Part shown: positions 49,962 through 59,697 of the stretch, in pieces
Numbering within the stretch: the stretch's first letter is position 1
How the letters are laid out: each line of letters opens with the position of its first letter
Source: Gemmatimonadota bacterium
GTDB taxonomy: Bacteria; Gemmatimonadota; Gemmatimonadetes; Gemmatimonadales; Gemmatimonadaceae
DNA length: 64,000 nt
Direction: 5' to 3'
Assembly (NCBI GenBank): GCA_026387915.1
Contig: JAPLKS010000017.1
Location: forward strand, 124,001-188,000
Position numbers and translations under genes: made by a program
Notes under the pieces: generated by a model
The model's input: the letters and a program-made list of their open reading frames with translations, nothing else
Database searches by the model: none
What the model was told of the DNA's origin: nothing

Positions 49962-50768
49962 GTGAATTTTGTCGATCGGCTCCAAGCGAGTTTCGCGCAG
50001 CTCTGGGATTTCATTCCCGGGCTGCTCGGCGCCGCCATTGTACTCTTTGCCGGTTATCTCCTCGCCAAGCTCACGCAAAAAGGCGTGGCGCGGTTGCTTC
50101 GGCGCGCGCGCCTCAACGACCTTATGCGAAAGGGCGGGCTGAGTCAGGCGGTGGATCGTCCCGGCTCGCACCTGAATCCCACGCGCCTCATTGCCAACGT
50201 CGCGTTCTGGTTCGTGATGTTCACGATGATGCTCGTGGCGGCCAACGCGCTCGGGCTCGACTCGCTCGGCCAGGTGTTCTCTGAACTCGTGGGCTACATC
50301 CCGAGTGTGATCGCAGCCATCGTGATCGTGATTCTTGGTATTGTGCTCGGCGACTTTGTGGGCGGGCTGATTATGGCCAGCACCAGCGCCCTGCATGGCG
50401 GCCCGACGCTCGCCCGCGCCGGCAAGTTCGGTGTGGTGCTGCTCGCCGTGTTCATGTCGCTGCAGGAGCTCGGTGTCGCGACGAACATCGTCACCACGGC
50501 GTTCGCGATCATCTTCGGCGCCATCGCATTAGCGTTGGCGCTCTCGTTCGGCCTCGGCAACCGCGACCTCGCCGGCGAGATCACCCGCGAGTGGTATGAG
50601 CGCTATAAGGCTGAGCGCGATGCCATCGATCGCGAAGTGAAGATTGAGGAGAATGCCGAGGGCATTGGCGAAGACGATTCCTCGGCGAGCGGTGCTGGTA
50701 ACGGTCCAGAAAACACCGCGCCCCGCGCGCCCCTGACACCGCCACCAGCCCCTCCAACTGGCGCGTAA
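49962..50768 (+). CDS. CmpX/MscS-like transmembrane protein
   Basis: A 268-residue membrane protein of the conserved TM-helix family (PF05552; CmpX, related to small mechanosensitive channels). Four hydrophobic segments are visible: FIPGLLGAAIVLFAGYLLAKLTQ, NVAFWFVMFTMMLVAANALGLDSL, GYIPSVIAAIVIVILGIVLGDFVGGL and FGVVLLAVFMSLQELGVATNIVTTAFAIIFGAIALALALSFGLG. The GLGNRDLAGEI and GD-x-VGG signatures are typical. The cytoplasmic C-terminus is acidic and Pro-rich. The GTG at 49962 matches the start of the family's first helix; the open frame further upstream is inside the previous gene. The ribosome-binding site is weak. Confidence 0.78.
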   Translation: MNFVDRLQASFAQLWDFIPGLLGAAIVLFAGYLLAKLTQKGVARLLRRARLNDLMRKGGLSQAVDRPGSHLNPTRLIANVAFWFVMFTMMLVAANALGLDSLGQVFSELVGYIPSVIAAIVIVILGIVLGDFVGGLIMASTSALHGGPTLARAGKFGVVLLAVFMSLQELGVATNIVTTAFAIIFGAIALALALSFGLGNRDLAGEITREWYERYKAERDAIDREVKIEENAEGIGEDDSSASGAGNGPENTAPRAPLTPPPAPPTGA

Positions 50769-50856
50769 CCGGCAATATCGGGAATCCGCTCCGAACCGCT
50801 CCCGAAGCCATTTTGTAAGTCTCGAACAATCAATGGGTTAGAAGCGCGCACGGGTG

Positions 50857-50885
50857 TTGCTCTCGTGCGCGCGACTCATTAGATT
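50857..50885 (+). promoter_or_regulatory. possible gyrA promoter
   Basis: TTGCTC (50857-50862), a 17-base spacer and TAGATT (50880-50885), 47 bases before the gyrA ATG. The -10 matches four of six consensus positions, so this is tentative. Confidence 0.3.
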
Positions 50886-50931
50886 CACCTTGTCCGGTTT
50901 TGCGGCTAGGCCACCTCCTTTCCCGCCTCTG

Positions 50932-53463
50932 ATGACCGCTCCAAACAACCGCGAGCGCATCCTCCCGCGCCTCATTGACGACGAGATCAAAGAGTCGTTC
51001 ATCAATTATTCGATGAGCGTCATCGTCAGTCGAGCGCTGCCGGATGTTCGCGATGGACTCAAGCCCGTCCATCGTCGCGTGCTCTATGCGATGAACGAAC
51101 TGGGTCTCGTGCCTGGTCGCCCGTACAAGAAGTCTGCCACCGTCGTTGGCGACGTGCTGGGTAAGTACCACCCACACGGCGATCAGTCGGTGTACGACGC
51201 CCTCGTGCGTATGGTGCAGGACTTCTCGCTGCGCTATCCGTTGATTGACGGCCAAGGCAACTTCGGCTCGATGGACGGCGACCCCGCGGCGGCATACCGC
51301 TACACGGAAGCCCGTCTCACGCGCGTGGCGATGGACATGCTCGGCGATATCGACAAGAACACCGTCGACTTTGCGCCGAACTATGACGATCGCCTCGAAG
51401 AGCCGACGGTGTTGCCGAGTGGGTTGCCGAACCTCGTGGTGAACGGGTCGAGCGGCATCGCGGTGGGTATGGCGACCAACATTCCGCCGCACAATCTCCG
51501 CGAAGTGTCGGCGGCGATCGCCATGCTGATCGACAATCCCGACGCCACCATCGACGACGTCCGTCGCCATATCAAGGGCCCGGATTTCCCGACGGGCGCG
51601 TTCATTTACGGCACCAACGGCATCAAGGATTATCTCGAGACGGGGCGTGGCAAGGTCGTGATGCGCGCCCGCGCCGTGATCGAAGAAAATGAAAAGGGCA
51701 ACAAGTCGCAGATCGTCGTCACCGCGCTGCCGTATCAGGTGAATCGCGCGACGCTCGTTGAGACCATCGCCCACCTCGTGCGCGACAAGAAGGTCGAAGG
51801 CATTTCCGACCTCCGCGACGAGAGCACCACCGAAACCCGCATTGTCATTGAGCTCAAGCGCGATGCGATTCCGCGCGTGGTGCTCAATCAGCTGTATAAG
51901 CACACCACCATGCAGGGTACGTTCGGCGTGATCATGCTGGCCTTGGTGCCGGATTCGGTCACCAAGCGCCTCGTGCCGAAGATCATGGGGATGCGCGAGG
52001 TGCTGCTGCACTTCATTGCGCACCGCCACGAAGTCATTGTGCGCCGCACGGAGTTCGACCGCGCCAAGGCCCGCGAACGGGAGCACATCCTCGAGGGGCT
52101 CAAGATCTGCGTCGACAACATCGACGCGGTCATCAAGATTATTCGCGCGAGCGACGACAGTGCGTCGGCGGCCATTGAGCTGCGCACCCGCTTCAAGCTC
52201 AGCGAGAAGCAGGCCGAAGCCATTCTCAACATGCGCCTCGCCAAGCTCACCGGCCTCGAAATTGAGAAGCTGGAAGAAGAGCTGACCGAAGTGCGCGCGC
52301 TCCTGGCCGAACTCGAGGGCATTCTCGCCTCGAAGGAACGGCGCATGAGCATCATGAAAGAAGAACTCGCCGTGGTAACCACGTCGTTCGGCGATGAGCG
52401 TCGCACGCAGATCACGGCCGACGAAGGCGAGTTCACCATCGAAGACTTGATTGCCGACGAGGAGATGGTCGTCACCATCTCGCACTCCGGCTACATCAAG
52501 CGCACCTCGATCTCCACGTATCGCAAGCAGCGTCGTGGCGGCAAGGGCTCACAGGGCGGAGACCTCAAGGCCGAGGACTTCATTGAGCACCTGTTTATCG
52601 CCTCCACGCACGACTACATCCTGTGCTTCACGCAGGACGGCCGCTGCTTCTGGCTCAAGGTGCACGAGATTCCGCAGGCCGGGCGCGCCACGCGCGGCAA
52701 GCCGATCGTGAATCTCATTAACGTCACGCCGGATACCGTCATTCGTGCGATGGTGCCGGTGAAGAAGTTCACCGACACTGAATACCTGCTGTTCTGCACG
52801 CAGCAGGGCACGGTCAAAAAGACCGCGCTCTCCGAGTACTCCAACGTGCGAGTCTCGGGCGTGAAGGGCATCAAGATCGACGATGGCGACCAGCTGATTG
52901 ACGTGCAGGTCACCAGCGGCACCAATGACATCGTGCTGGCCACCAAGCACGGCCTGTCGGTGCGTTTCCACGAGCAGGATGCCCGGCCCATGGGGCGCGA
53001 CACGACGGGCGTAAAGGGCGTCGATCTGGGCGAAGGCGATGCCGTCGTCGGCATGGTCGTCGTGCGGCGCGAAGCCACCTTACTGGTCGTCACCGAACTC
53101 GGGCTCGGCAAGTGCTCGGGCATTGAGGCATACCGCGTCCAGAAGCGCGGCGGCAAGGGCATCAAGACGGTCAACCGCACGGAGCGCACGGGCAATGTCG
53201 TGTCGCTGCTTGAGGTGCTGGCCGAAGACGAAATCATGCTCATCACGCGCGGCGGGCAGATTATTCGCTCCCCAGTCAAGGACGTGCGCGTGGCCGGACG
53301 GAACACGCAGGGGGTGAAGCTCATGAATCTCGATATGGGCGACGTCATCACCGCTGTGGCCCGCGTGGTGCCAGACGACACCGCCGATGGAGACGTCGAA
53401 GGCGCCGATGAGGGCGACGATGCCACGCCGGACAGCCAGTTGGAGTTGAACGCCGAGGAGTAG
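50932..53463 (+). CDS. gyrA: DNA gyrase subunit A
   Basis: The breakage-reunion subunit of gyrase, 843 residues from the ATG at 50932 ([20 protein letters not shown]). The catalytic Tyr is Tyr124 in [12 protein letters not shown]. The QRDR is [25 protein letters not shown]; the position equal to E. coli Ser83 is Gln85, and Asp89 equals Asp87. The isoleucine-wedge and coiled-coil segment ([23 protein letters not shown]) is complete. The C-terminal beta-pinwheel contains the GyrA box QRRGGKG (about residue 533), which marks it as gyrase rather than topoisomerase IV. The tail is acidic ([12 protein letters not shown]). A strong terminator follows. The open frame upstream to 50854 is untranslated leader. 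Confidence 0.96.
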   Translation: MTAPNNRERILPRLIDDEIKESFINYSMSVIVSRALPDVRDGLKPVHRRVLYAMNELGLVPGRPYKKSATVVGDVLGKYHPHGDQSVYDALVRMVQDFSLRYPLIDGQGNFGSMDGDPAAAYRYTEARLTRVAMDMLGDIDKNTVDFAPNYDDRLEEPTVLPSGLPNLVVNGSSGIAVGMATNIPPHNLREVSAAIAMLIDNPDATIDDVRRHIKGPDFPTGAFIYGTNGIKDYLETGRGKVVMRARAVIEENEKGNKSQIVVTALPYQVNRATLVETIAHLVRDKKVEGISDLRDESTTETRIVIELKRDAIPRVVLNQLYKHTTMQGTFGVIMLALVPDSVTKRLVPKIMGMREVLLHFIAHRHEVIVRRTEFDRAKAREREHILEGLKICVDNIDAVIKIIRASDDSASAAIELRTRFKLSEKQAEAILNMRLAKLTGLEIEKLEEELTEVRALLAELEGILASKERRMSIMKEELAVVTTSFGDERRTQITADEGEFTIEDLIADEEMVVTISHSGYIKRTSISTYRKQRRGGKGSQGGDLKAEDFIEHLFIASTHDYILCFTQDGRCFWLKVHEIPQAGRATRGKPIVNLINVTPDTVIRAMVPVKKFTDTEYLLFCTQQGTVKKTALSEYSNVRVSGVKGIKIDDGDQLIDVQVTSGTNDIVLATKHGLSVRFHEQDARPMGRDTTGVKGVDLGEGDAVVGMVVVRREATLLVVTELGLGKCSGIEAYRVQKRGGKGIKTVNRTERTGNVVSLLEVLAEDEIMLITRGGQIIRSPVKDVRVAGRNTQGVKLMNLDMGDVITAVARVVPDDTADGDVEGADEGDDATPDSQLELNAEE

Positions 53464-53485
53464 GCGGCGGACGGAATAACCGGTG

Positions 53486-53517
53486 ACGGAGAACGGTAGA
53501 AGGCTACCGTTCTCCGT
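53486..53517 (+). terminator. intrinsic terminator after gyrA
   Basis: A perfect 14-bp stem (53486-53499 with 53504-53517), a 4-base loop, and a trailing tttt then ccgttttc. It lies 22 bases after the gyrA stop. Confidence 0.9.
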
Positions 53518-53573
53518 TTTCCGTTTTCGGGGGCCAATTGGTCACCTGCCCTCAATGCGCGTAGATTCGACGT

Positions 53574-54938
53574 ATGACCACCGTCAACCGCCCTTCGCTC
53601 GGAGCCCTGCTCCACGCCCCGCTCGACGCTGCACCGTCGCTCGAGTCGCTGTGGATGCCCTTTACGAATAATCGCGCGTTCAAAAAAGCGCCGCGTATTC
53701 TCGTGTCCGCCAAGGGCATGCACTATACCGACGCCGACGGACGCCAAGTGCTCGACGGCGTGGCTGGCCTCTGGTGCGTGAATGCGGGGCACTGCCGCAC
53801 GCCCATTAACGAAGCCGTCGCCCGCGCAGCCTCGACACTCGACTACGCGCCGCCCTTTCAGATGGGACACTCACTCTCGTTCGCCCTTGCCGAACGGCTG
53901 GCGGAGATGCTCCCCGGCGACCTCGACCACGTGTTCTTCACGAACTCGGGGAGCGAGGCGGTTGACACGGCACTCAAGATTGTGCTCGCCTACCATAAGA
54001 CACGCGGCGACGAGAAGCGCGTCTGCTTTGTGGGCCGTCAGCGCGGCTATCACGGCGTGGGCTTCGGTGGAATCTCGGTAGGTGGACTCCCCACCAACAA
54101 AGCCCAGTTTGCCTCGCAGCTGTTGCCGCACGTGGATCACATCGCGCACACGCACGATCTGGCCCGCAACGCATTCTCCAAGGGACAGCCCACGCATGGC
54201 GCCGAGTTGGCCGATGATCTGGAGCGCCTGATCAAGGAGCGCGGCGGTGATACGATTGCCGCCGTCATCGTGGAGCCGGTGGCTGGTTCCACGGGTGTGC
54301 TCGTTCCGCCGGTTGGGTATCTCGATCGCCTGCGCGCCATCTGTGATGCGCACGGCATTCTGCTCATTTTTGACGAAGTCATCACGGGCTTTGGCCGCAC
54401 CGGTGCGGCCTTTGCCGCCGATCGTTTTGGCGTGATGCCTGACCTCATCTGCGCCGCCAAGGGGCTCACGAACGGCGCCGTTCCGATGGGCGCAGTGTTC
54501 GCGCGTCGCGGCATCTATGATACCGTCGTCGATGGCGCGCCTGCCGGCATTGAGCTGTTCCACGGCTACACGTATTCGGGACATCCGTTGGCCGCCGCGG
54601 CAGGCCTCGCGACGCTCGATATCTACGAAGACGAAGGACTGTTCGAACGCAGCGCTACGCTCGCCCCATACTGGGAAGACGCCGTGCACAGCCTGCGGAG
54701 CCGTCGCAACGTGATTGACGTGCGCAACATCGGGCTCGTGGGAGCGGTGGAGGCAGCACCGCGCGAAGGAAAGCCGGGTGCGCGTGGCTACGAGGTGTTC
54801 TTGGAGTGCTTCAAGCGCGGCGTGCTCGTGCGGCAAACGGGCGACACCATCGCGCTCTCCCCGCCGCTCATCATCGAGAAGACGCACATTCACGAAATCA
54901 TGGACGTGCTCGGCGCCGTGCTGGATTCGGTGGACTAA
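53574..54938 (+). CDS. class III aminotransferase (omega-amino acid:pyruvate type)
   Basis: A 454-residue PLP-dependent enzyme that moves an amino group between an omega-amino acid or amine and a keto acid. The motifs are VFFTNSGSEAVDTALKI, GRQRGYHGVGFGGISVGG, VIVEPVAGSTGVLVPP, ILLIFDEVITGFGRTG and the PLP Lys in CAAKGLTNGAVPMG. The N-terminal LWMPFTNNRAFK, in place of typical LHPFT, matches the beta-alanine:pyruvate transaminase subgroup, which has WMPFTxNRxFK. An annotated beta-alanine or other omega-amine role is therefore likely, though not certain. Its stop overlaps the start of a P1-family peptidase gene (TAATG), so the two are co-translated; the peptidase may release amino acids used by it. 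Confidence 0.88.
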   Translation: MTTVNRPSLGALLHAPLDAAPSLESLWMPFTNNRAFKKAPRILVSAKGMHYTDADGRQVLDGVAGLWCVNAGHCRTPINEAVARAASTLDYAPPFQMGHSLSFALAERLAEMLPGDLDHVFFTNSGSEAVDTALKIVLAYHKTRGDEKRVCFVGRQRGYHGVGFGGISVGGLPTNKAQFASQLLPHVDHIAHTHDLARNAFSKGQPTHGAELADDLERLIKERGGDTIAAVIVEPVAGSTGVLVPPVGYLDRLRAICDAHGILLIFDEVITGFGRTGAAFAADRFGVMPDLICAAKGLTNGAVPMGAVFARRGIYDTVVDGAPAGIELFHGYTYSGHPLAAAAGLATLDIYEDEGLFERSATLAPYWEDAVHSLRSRRNVIDVRNIGLVGAVEAAPREGKPGARGYEVFLECFKRGVLVRQTGDTIALSPPLIIEKTHIHEIMDVLGAVLDSVD

Positions 54939-56221
54939 TGCGCACACCGGCCACCGTGGCGGCGGTCGCATTGCTGCTGGTGGCCGGTGCATCCGCTGCC
55001 TTCGCACAGGGTGGCTCCAAGCCGCGCGCGCGCGACCTCGGCATCTCGGCGCTCATCGGCGGTACGCCGGGCGCCGCCGATGCGATTACCGACGTTGCTG
55101 GCATTGAGGTTGGTCATACCACATTGATCAGCGGAAGCGGGCCGCTCGTGGTGGGGAAGGGGCCGGTGCGCACCGGCGTGACCGTGGTGCATCCGCGCGG
55201 AAAAAAGAACGCCGACCCCGTGTTCGGTGCCTGGTTTACGCTCAACGGCAACGGTGAGATGACGGGTACCACTTGGTTGCAGGAAAGTGGCGTGCTCGAG
55301 GGGCCGATCGCCATCACCAACACGCACAGTGTGGGCGTGGTGCGCGATGCCATTCTCCAGTGGCAGGTGAAGCGCCCTGGTATGCAGCCGTGGGGACTTC
55401 CGGTGGTCGCCGAGACGTACGACGGCGGACTCAGCGACATCAACGGCTTTCACGTGAAGCCTGAGCACGTCTTTTCGGCGCTCGATGGTGCCGCGGCTGG
55501 TACGGTGAAAGAAGGCGTAGTTGGTGGCGGCACGGGCATGACCTGCCTTGGCTTTAAGGGCGGCATCGGGACGGCGAGTCGCAAACTGGATGCATCGCAA
55601 GGCGGCTACACCGTGGGTGTGTTGGTGCAGTGCAACTTCGGCGTGCGTCGCGATCTGCGCGTGGCCGGTGTGCCGGTCGGTGAAGAGATCTCCGATTTGC
55701 AAAACTGTTGGGCGGGCGCAGTGCCGGCAGGTGCGGCGGCGGTGCCCGGACGGCGTCGCTGCGATGATGTGGCGCCGGCCAAGCAAGGCGCGGGTGCGCT
55801 CTCGGCCGCGAGCGCTCACGCCGCGGGCATTGACGAGGCCCCTGAACTCGGCTCCATCATTGTGATTGTGGCCACCGACGCGCCGTTGCTGCCGCACGAG
55901 CTCAAGCGTATTGCCACGCGGGTGTCGCTTGGCGTGGGCCGTGCCGGTGGATTTGGGGGCAATGGATCGGGCGATATTTTCGTGGCCTTCTCCACTGCCA
56001 ATGCGGGCGCGGCCGCTCGCCCAGATTCGGCGACCGTGACGATGCTCAGCAATGGCCGCATCTCCCCGCTCTTCACGGCGACGGTGCAAGCCACCGAAGA
56101 AGCGATTCTCAACGCGATGCTCGCTGCCGAGACGACAACCGGCGCGAATGATTATCGCGTCTACGCGTTGCCGCAGGACCGACTGGTAGCGGCGCTGAAG
56201 AAGTACGGGCGACTGAAGTAG
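54938..56221 (+). CDS. P1 family peptidase (DmpA/BapA-type), secreted
   Basis: A 427-residue autoprocessing N-terminal nucleophile peptidase like DmpA (L-aminopeptidase/D-esterase) and BapA (beta-aminopeptidase). A signal peptide ends at ASAAFAQ. Family blocks are RDLGISALIGGTPGAADAITDVAGIEVGHTTLI, GVTVVHPRG, ITNTHSVGVVRD, VVGGGTGMTCLGFKGGIGTASR and GVLVQCNFGVRRDL. Self-cleavage should occur at Gly-Ser of ELGSIIVIVATDAPLLPHELKR, freeing the Ser nucleophile. The ATG at 54938 overlaps the aminotransferase stop. An omega-aminotransferase paired with a beta-aminopeptidase suggests use of beta-amino-acid peptides such as beta-alanyl dipeptides; this is inference from adjacency and family knowledge. 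Confidence 0.88.
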   Translation: MRTPATVAAVALLLVAGASAAFAQGGSKPRARDLGISALIGGTPGAADAITDVAGIEVGHTTLISGSGPLVVGKGPVRTGVTVVHPRGKKNADPVFGAWFTLNGNGEMTGTTWLQESGVLEGPIAITNTHSVGVVRDAILQWQVKRPGMQPWGLPVVAETYDGGLSDINGFHVKPEHVFSALDGAAAGTVKEGVVGGGTGMTCLGFKGGIGTASRKLDASQGGYTVGVLVQCNFGVRRDLRVAGVPVGEEISDLQNCWAGAVPAGAAAVPGRRRCDDVAPAKQGAGALSAASAHAAGIDEAPELGSIIVIVATDAPLLPHELKRIATRVSLGVGRAGGFGGNGSGDIFVAFSTANAGAAARPDSATVTMLSNGRISPLFTATVQATEEAILNAMLAAETTTGANDYRVYALPQDRLVAALKKYGRLK

Positions 56222-56373
56222 CACGCCCCCGCCCGCGGTGCGCCAGCCGGGGACGCTAGGCCAAATGTTGTCGAGCTTGACCGCGGCCGTCCCCAAGCCG
56301 AAGTTCTGGCGTCCATAACGTACCACCGGAAGTGGAGTCCAACTCCACGTCCCCCAGTTCCGGAGGGTGTTGC

Positions 56374-57984
56374 GTGTCAGAAGACCTGCAGGCCGCGGTG
56401 TGTGAGTCGGAGAGCGGAGCGGCGCCTGAACACGAAGAGAGGCGCGCGCCCAACGAGGATCGCCGCGCGGCGATCGCGGCGGGCGTAGCGGCGGGCGTCG
56501 CGGCGGTCGCAGCGCTGTTCGCGCCATCGGTTGCCGGTGCTCAGGCCAAGACCAAGGGTCCTCGCGCCCCAACTGGGCCGACGCCGCAAACGTCGTCCGC
56601 CACCGTAACACCGCCGTCCATTGATCCTACCAGCGCGTGGGTAAGTCCCGAGTTGCGACTCGCACGCCGACTGTCGATGGGGCTCTCCGACACCGAAGCG
56701 ACTCGCGCCAAGCAAATGGGCTACTCGGCGTATTTGGAGTATCAGCTCAACGCCGATCAAATCGACGATAGTGCGGTCGAAACGTACATCGCCACGAACT
56801 GGCCTTTTACACAACAGTCGGCGACGCAGCTCTACACGCAGGACTCGGGCGTGGTGCAGCAGCACCTGTTGTACTCGTCCATCTATCGTTCGGCCTTTAG
56901 CGCGCGCGCACTGAAGGAGCGCATGGTCGAGTTCTGGAGCGACCACTTCAATATTCAGTGGGACAAAGTCACGTACATGAAGCTGGTGGACGATCGTGAT
57001 GTGATTCGCGCCAATGCGATGACCACCTTTCCGAAACTGCTCAAGGCGAGTGCGCACAGTCCCGCGATGCTCGTATACCTCGATCAAAACACTAGCCGCG
57101 CCTCTTCGCCCAACCAGAATTACGCGCGTGAAATTATGGAGTTGCACACGCTGGGCGTGGACGGTGGCTACACGCAAACGGATGTCGCCGAATTGTCGCG
57201 CGTGCTTACGGGATGGACCGTTTCAGCGCGCGGTGCGGGATTCGTGTTCGACCCCAACCTGCACGACTTCGCGACCAAAACGATTCTCGGCGTGACCATC
57301 CCCGCCGCCTCCACGAGCACTGGCGTGGCGGCGCAGCAGGAGGGCGAGCAGATGATCGATTATCTGCTCAATCACGCCAGCACCGCGAAGTTTATTGCCA
57401 AGAAAATGCTGCGCTATTTTTTGCGTTACGATCCCACGGCGCAGCAGATCACCGATGTGGCCGCATCGTATACCGCCACCGGTGGCGACGTGAAGGCGAT
57501 GCTCCGCGTGGTGCTGTCGCCGGCGAACCTCGCGGCGGCGCCGGCGAAGTTCAAACGGCCCTTTCACCTGGTAGCCTCAACGCTGCGTGCGCTTGGGCCG
57601 ACCGTCGCGCTCGGCGGTTTCGGGAGTGTCCTCTCGCTCATCACGTCGGCCGGGCACCTGCCGTTTGATTGGGCGACGCCTGACGGCTATCCCGATACGA
57701 TTGAGTTCTGGAGCGGGAACATGTTGCCGCGCTGGAACGCGGCCTCGTACTTCGCCAACGCCAATTCGGCGACCACGGTGCAGTTCATCGTGACGCCGTG
57801 GATGACGCCGGCCACGCCGGCCAACATCGTGGCGAATATCAACAAGTATTTGTTTGCCGGCGAGATGTCGTCGCGGCTCGCCGATGAACTCACGGCCTAC
57901 GTCTCGGTGACGCCCACATCCACGACGCGCGTGCGAGAGACGATCGCTCTCGCGCTGTCCTCTTCGTCCTTTCAGTACTACTGA
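56374..57984 (+). CDS. DUF1800 family protein (second copy)
   Basis: A 536-residue DUF1800 protein, function unknown. The GTG at 56374 is supported by ggaggg about 7 bases upstream. The N-terminus is acidic and then has EDRRAAIAAGVAAGVAAVAALFAPSVAGAQ, which looks like a Tat-type or long export signal. Family motifs include ARRLSMGLSDTEATRAKQMGYSAYLEYQL, EFWSDHFNIQWDKV, NQNYAREIMELHTLGVDGGYTQTDVAELSRVLTGWT, NPNLHDFATKTILG-like and GYPDTIEFWSGNMLPRWN. It is shorter than the copy at 2330-4195 and lacks its Pro/Gln insert. A 14-base gap separates it from its DUF1501 partner. Confidence 0.85.
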   Translation: MSEDLQAAVCESESGAAPEHEERRAPNEDRRAAIAAGVAAGVAAVAALFAPSVAGAQAKTKGPRAPTGPTPQTSSATVTPPSIDPTSAWVSPELRLARRLSMGLSDTEATRAKQMGYSAYLEYQLNADQIDDSAVETYIATNWPFTQQSATQLYTQDSGVVQQHLLYSSIYRSAFSARALKERMVEFWSDHFNIQWDKVTYMKLVDDRDVIRANAMTTFPKLLKASAHSPAMLVYLDQNTSRASSPNQNYAREIMELHTLGVDGGYTQTDVAELSRVLTGWTVSARGAGFVFDPNLHDFATKTILGVTIPAASTSTGVAAQQEGEQMIDYLLNHASTAKFIAKKMLRYFLRYDPTAQQITDVAASYTATGGDVKAMLRVVLSPANLAAAPAKFKRPFHLVASTLRALGPTVALGGFGSVLSLITSAGHLPFDWATPDGYPDTIEFWSGNMLPRWNAASYFANANSATTVQFIVTPWMTPATPANIVANINKYLFAGEMSSRLADELTAYVSVTPTSTTRVRETIALALSSSSFQYY

Positions 57985-57998
57985 CCCCGGAGCAATCC

Positions 57999-59291
57999 AT
58001 GAGCGATGAAATCGATTGCGGGTGTCAGGAGTACAACGCGCTGTCACGGCGTGGATTTGTAAAAGGCGCCGCAGTGGCGGCCATGTTCGCCGCAGTGCGC
58101 CCTGAGTGGGTGCCGCGCGTCGTGCTCGCCGACAGTGCGACGAGTACGCGCGACATCATCGTCAACATCTTCATGCGCGGCGGGGCGGATTCGCTGAGCC
58201 TCGTGGCGCCCTTTGCCGATACGAATTACTACTCGAGTCGGCCGACCATCGCGATTCCGCGACCGGACAGCACCAGTGTCAACAAAGGCACGGCGCTCGA
58301 CAATACGTTCATGTTCGGCAAAGGGATGCTCGGGCTCTTGCCTGCATACCAGGCGTCGCAGTTGGCCATCGTCCACGGCAGCGGCCTTACGTATAACTCC
58401 CGCTCGCACTTTGACGCGCAACGATTCATCGAACGCGGTAAGGCCGCCGACCTCACCATCACCTCAGGGTGGCTCGGCCGTCATCTGGCGACCACCACGG
58501 CGCGCACACCGGGCGCGATTCTCCGCGGTGTTGCCGTGTCGAGCGGGCTCCCCGACGGCTTCGACGGCGCGCCGCTCACGCTTCCCATTGCCGATCCCAC
58601 GAACTTCGCCATCGGTGGTAGCGCCACGACCGCCATTGAACGCGGCAACTGGCTTGCGGCCGACTACTTTCTCGACGCCGAACCTGCGCGCTCCAAGGCG
58701 CTCAATGTCACGGCCACGCTCACCTTGCTCCGCTCGCTCAATCTCGGGAGCTATCAGCCGTCCAACGGCGCCGCGTATCCGAACACGAGCTTCGGTCGCG
58801 CGCTCAAGTCATCTGCCGCGCTCATCAAAGCGGATGTGGGGGTCGAGGCGATCGAAGTGGATATCGGCGGCTGGGATACCCACGTGCAGGAAGATCCAAT
58901 TGCCGGCGTTCTGTTCAAGAACATGCAGGATTTTGCCAACAGCATCGGTGCCTTCTGGGCGGACGTGATGCAGGGCAACGGCACCTATACCGTGACGCTG
59001 GTGGCCATGAGCGAGTTCGGTCGCAATGTCAAAGAAAATGCCGACGCCGGCACCGATCATGGCCGCGGCGGCGCCATGTTCGTGATGGGCAAGTCCATCA
59101 ATGGCGGACGCGTGGTGACCAACAACTGGCTCCCGTTGGCCAAGGCAAATCTCGCGGATGGTCAGGACGTTCCGGTCACCATTGACCATCGCGACATCCT
59201 TGCCGAGGTCGCGCTGAACCGCCTCGGCAATCCGAACATCTCGACGCTCTTTCCCAGCTACACGCCCAAAAACTGGAGCATCACGAAGTAG
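57999..59291 (+). CDS. DUF1501 family protein (second copy), Tat-exported
   Basis: A 430-residue DUF1501 protein. The Tat signal is SRRGFVKGAAVAAMFAAVRPEW, starting at about residue 17 after a short Cys-containing leader (DEIDCGCQEYNAL). Family blocks are MRGGADSLSLVAPFAD, SRSHFDAQRFIERG, VDIGGWDTHVQEDP, AMSEFGRNVKENADAGTDHGRGGAMFVMG and YTPKNWSITK at the end. ggag sits upstream of the ATG (accccggagcaatccATG). Encoded 14 bases after DUF1800, in the order DUF1800-DUF1501, as at 2330-1066. The two DUF1501 proteins share family motifs but are not near-identical. Confidence 0.87.
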   Translation: MSDEIDCGCQEYNALSRRGFVKGAAVAAMFAAVRPEWVPRVVLADSATSTRDIIVNIFMRGGADSLSLVAPFADTNYYSSRPTIAIPRPDSTSVNKGTALDNTFMFGKGMLGLLPAYQASQLAIVHGSGLTYNSRSHFDAQRFIERGKAADLTITSGWLGRHLATTTARTPGAILRGVAVSSGLPDGFDGAPLTLPIADPTNFAIGGSATTAIERGNWLAADYFLDAEPARSKALNVTATLTLLRSLNLGSYQPSNGAAYPNTSFGRALKSSAALIKADVGVEAIEVDIGGWDTHVQEDPIAGVLFKNMQDFANSIGAFWADVMQGNGTYTVTLVAMSEFGRNVKENADAGTDHGRGGAMFVMGKSINGGRVVTNNWLPLAKANLADGQDVPVTIDHRDILAEVALNRLGNPNISTLFPSYTPKNWSITK

Positions 59292-59313
59292 CGCGCCGTT
59301 ATGTAGCGCGCCG

Positions 59314-59697
59314 TTAGTTCGCGACGACCGTTCCGATCATGCCGCTGTGCAGCGTGCATTGATACGGGAAGGTGCCCTTGGTGCCGAACGTTCGCGTCAC
59401 GATCTTCGATGCCGTCACGGGAATGTCGGCTGGCGCACCGGTGCGGGCGTCGAAGATCACGTTATGCGCGGTGGACGGAAAATCCCACGACACCGTGCCG
59501 CCCACCGTCACAATGACCTGCACCGGCGCGAACGCGTTGCCGGGCATGCTCACGGTGGCCGTGTTCGACCCGCTCGGCGCGGTGGGCGCTGTTGATTTAT
59601 CGCTGCTCCCGCAGGCGGCGATCCCCAGGAGAGTGGTGGCGATCAACGCGCGCGGCACGAGGCCACTCCAAAGACTCCGATTCACGCGCATCCTCAT
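59314..59697 (-). CDS. cupredoxin (plastocyanin-like) lipoprotein
   Basis: A 127-residue blue-copper protein. The signal ends in the lipobox LGIAAC. The copper ligands are visible: His in PSTAHNVIF, and Cys, His and Met in CTLHSGM, in the C-x2-H-x2-M order of plastocyanins and amicyanins. The VGGTVSWDFPSTAHNVIFD and FPYQCTLHSGMIGTV segments are typical of the plastocyanin domain. It likely shuttles electrons in the periplasm, anchored to a membrane. Its ATG overlaps the stop of the creatininase-family gene (ATGA). No oxidase gene is next to it, so its partner is not known. Confidence 0.88.
   Translation of the reverse strand: MRMRVNRSLWSGLVPRALIATTLLGIAACGSSDKSTAPTAPSGSNTATVSMPGNAFAPVQVIVTVGGTVSWDFPSTAHNVIFDARTGAPADIPVTASKIVTRTFGTKGTFPYQCTLHSGMIGTVVAN

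Noticed and set aside
50830-52485. Long minus-strand open frame of 551 codons opposite gyrA
   Set aside because: Antisense to a certain gyrA with intact motifs; composition is shadow-like (His/Arg/Gly-rich).
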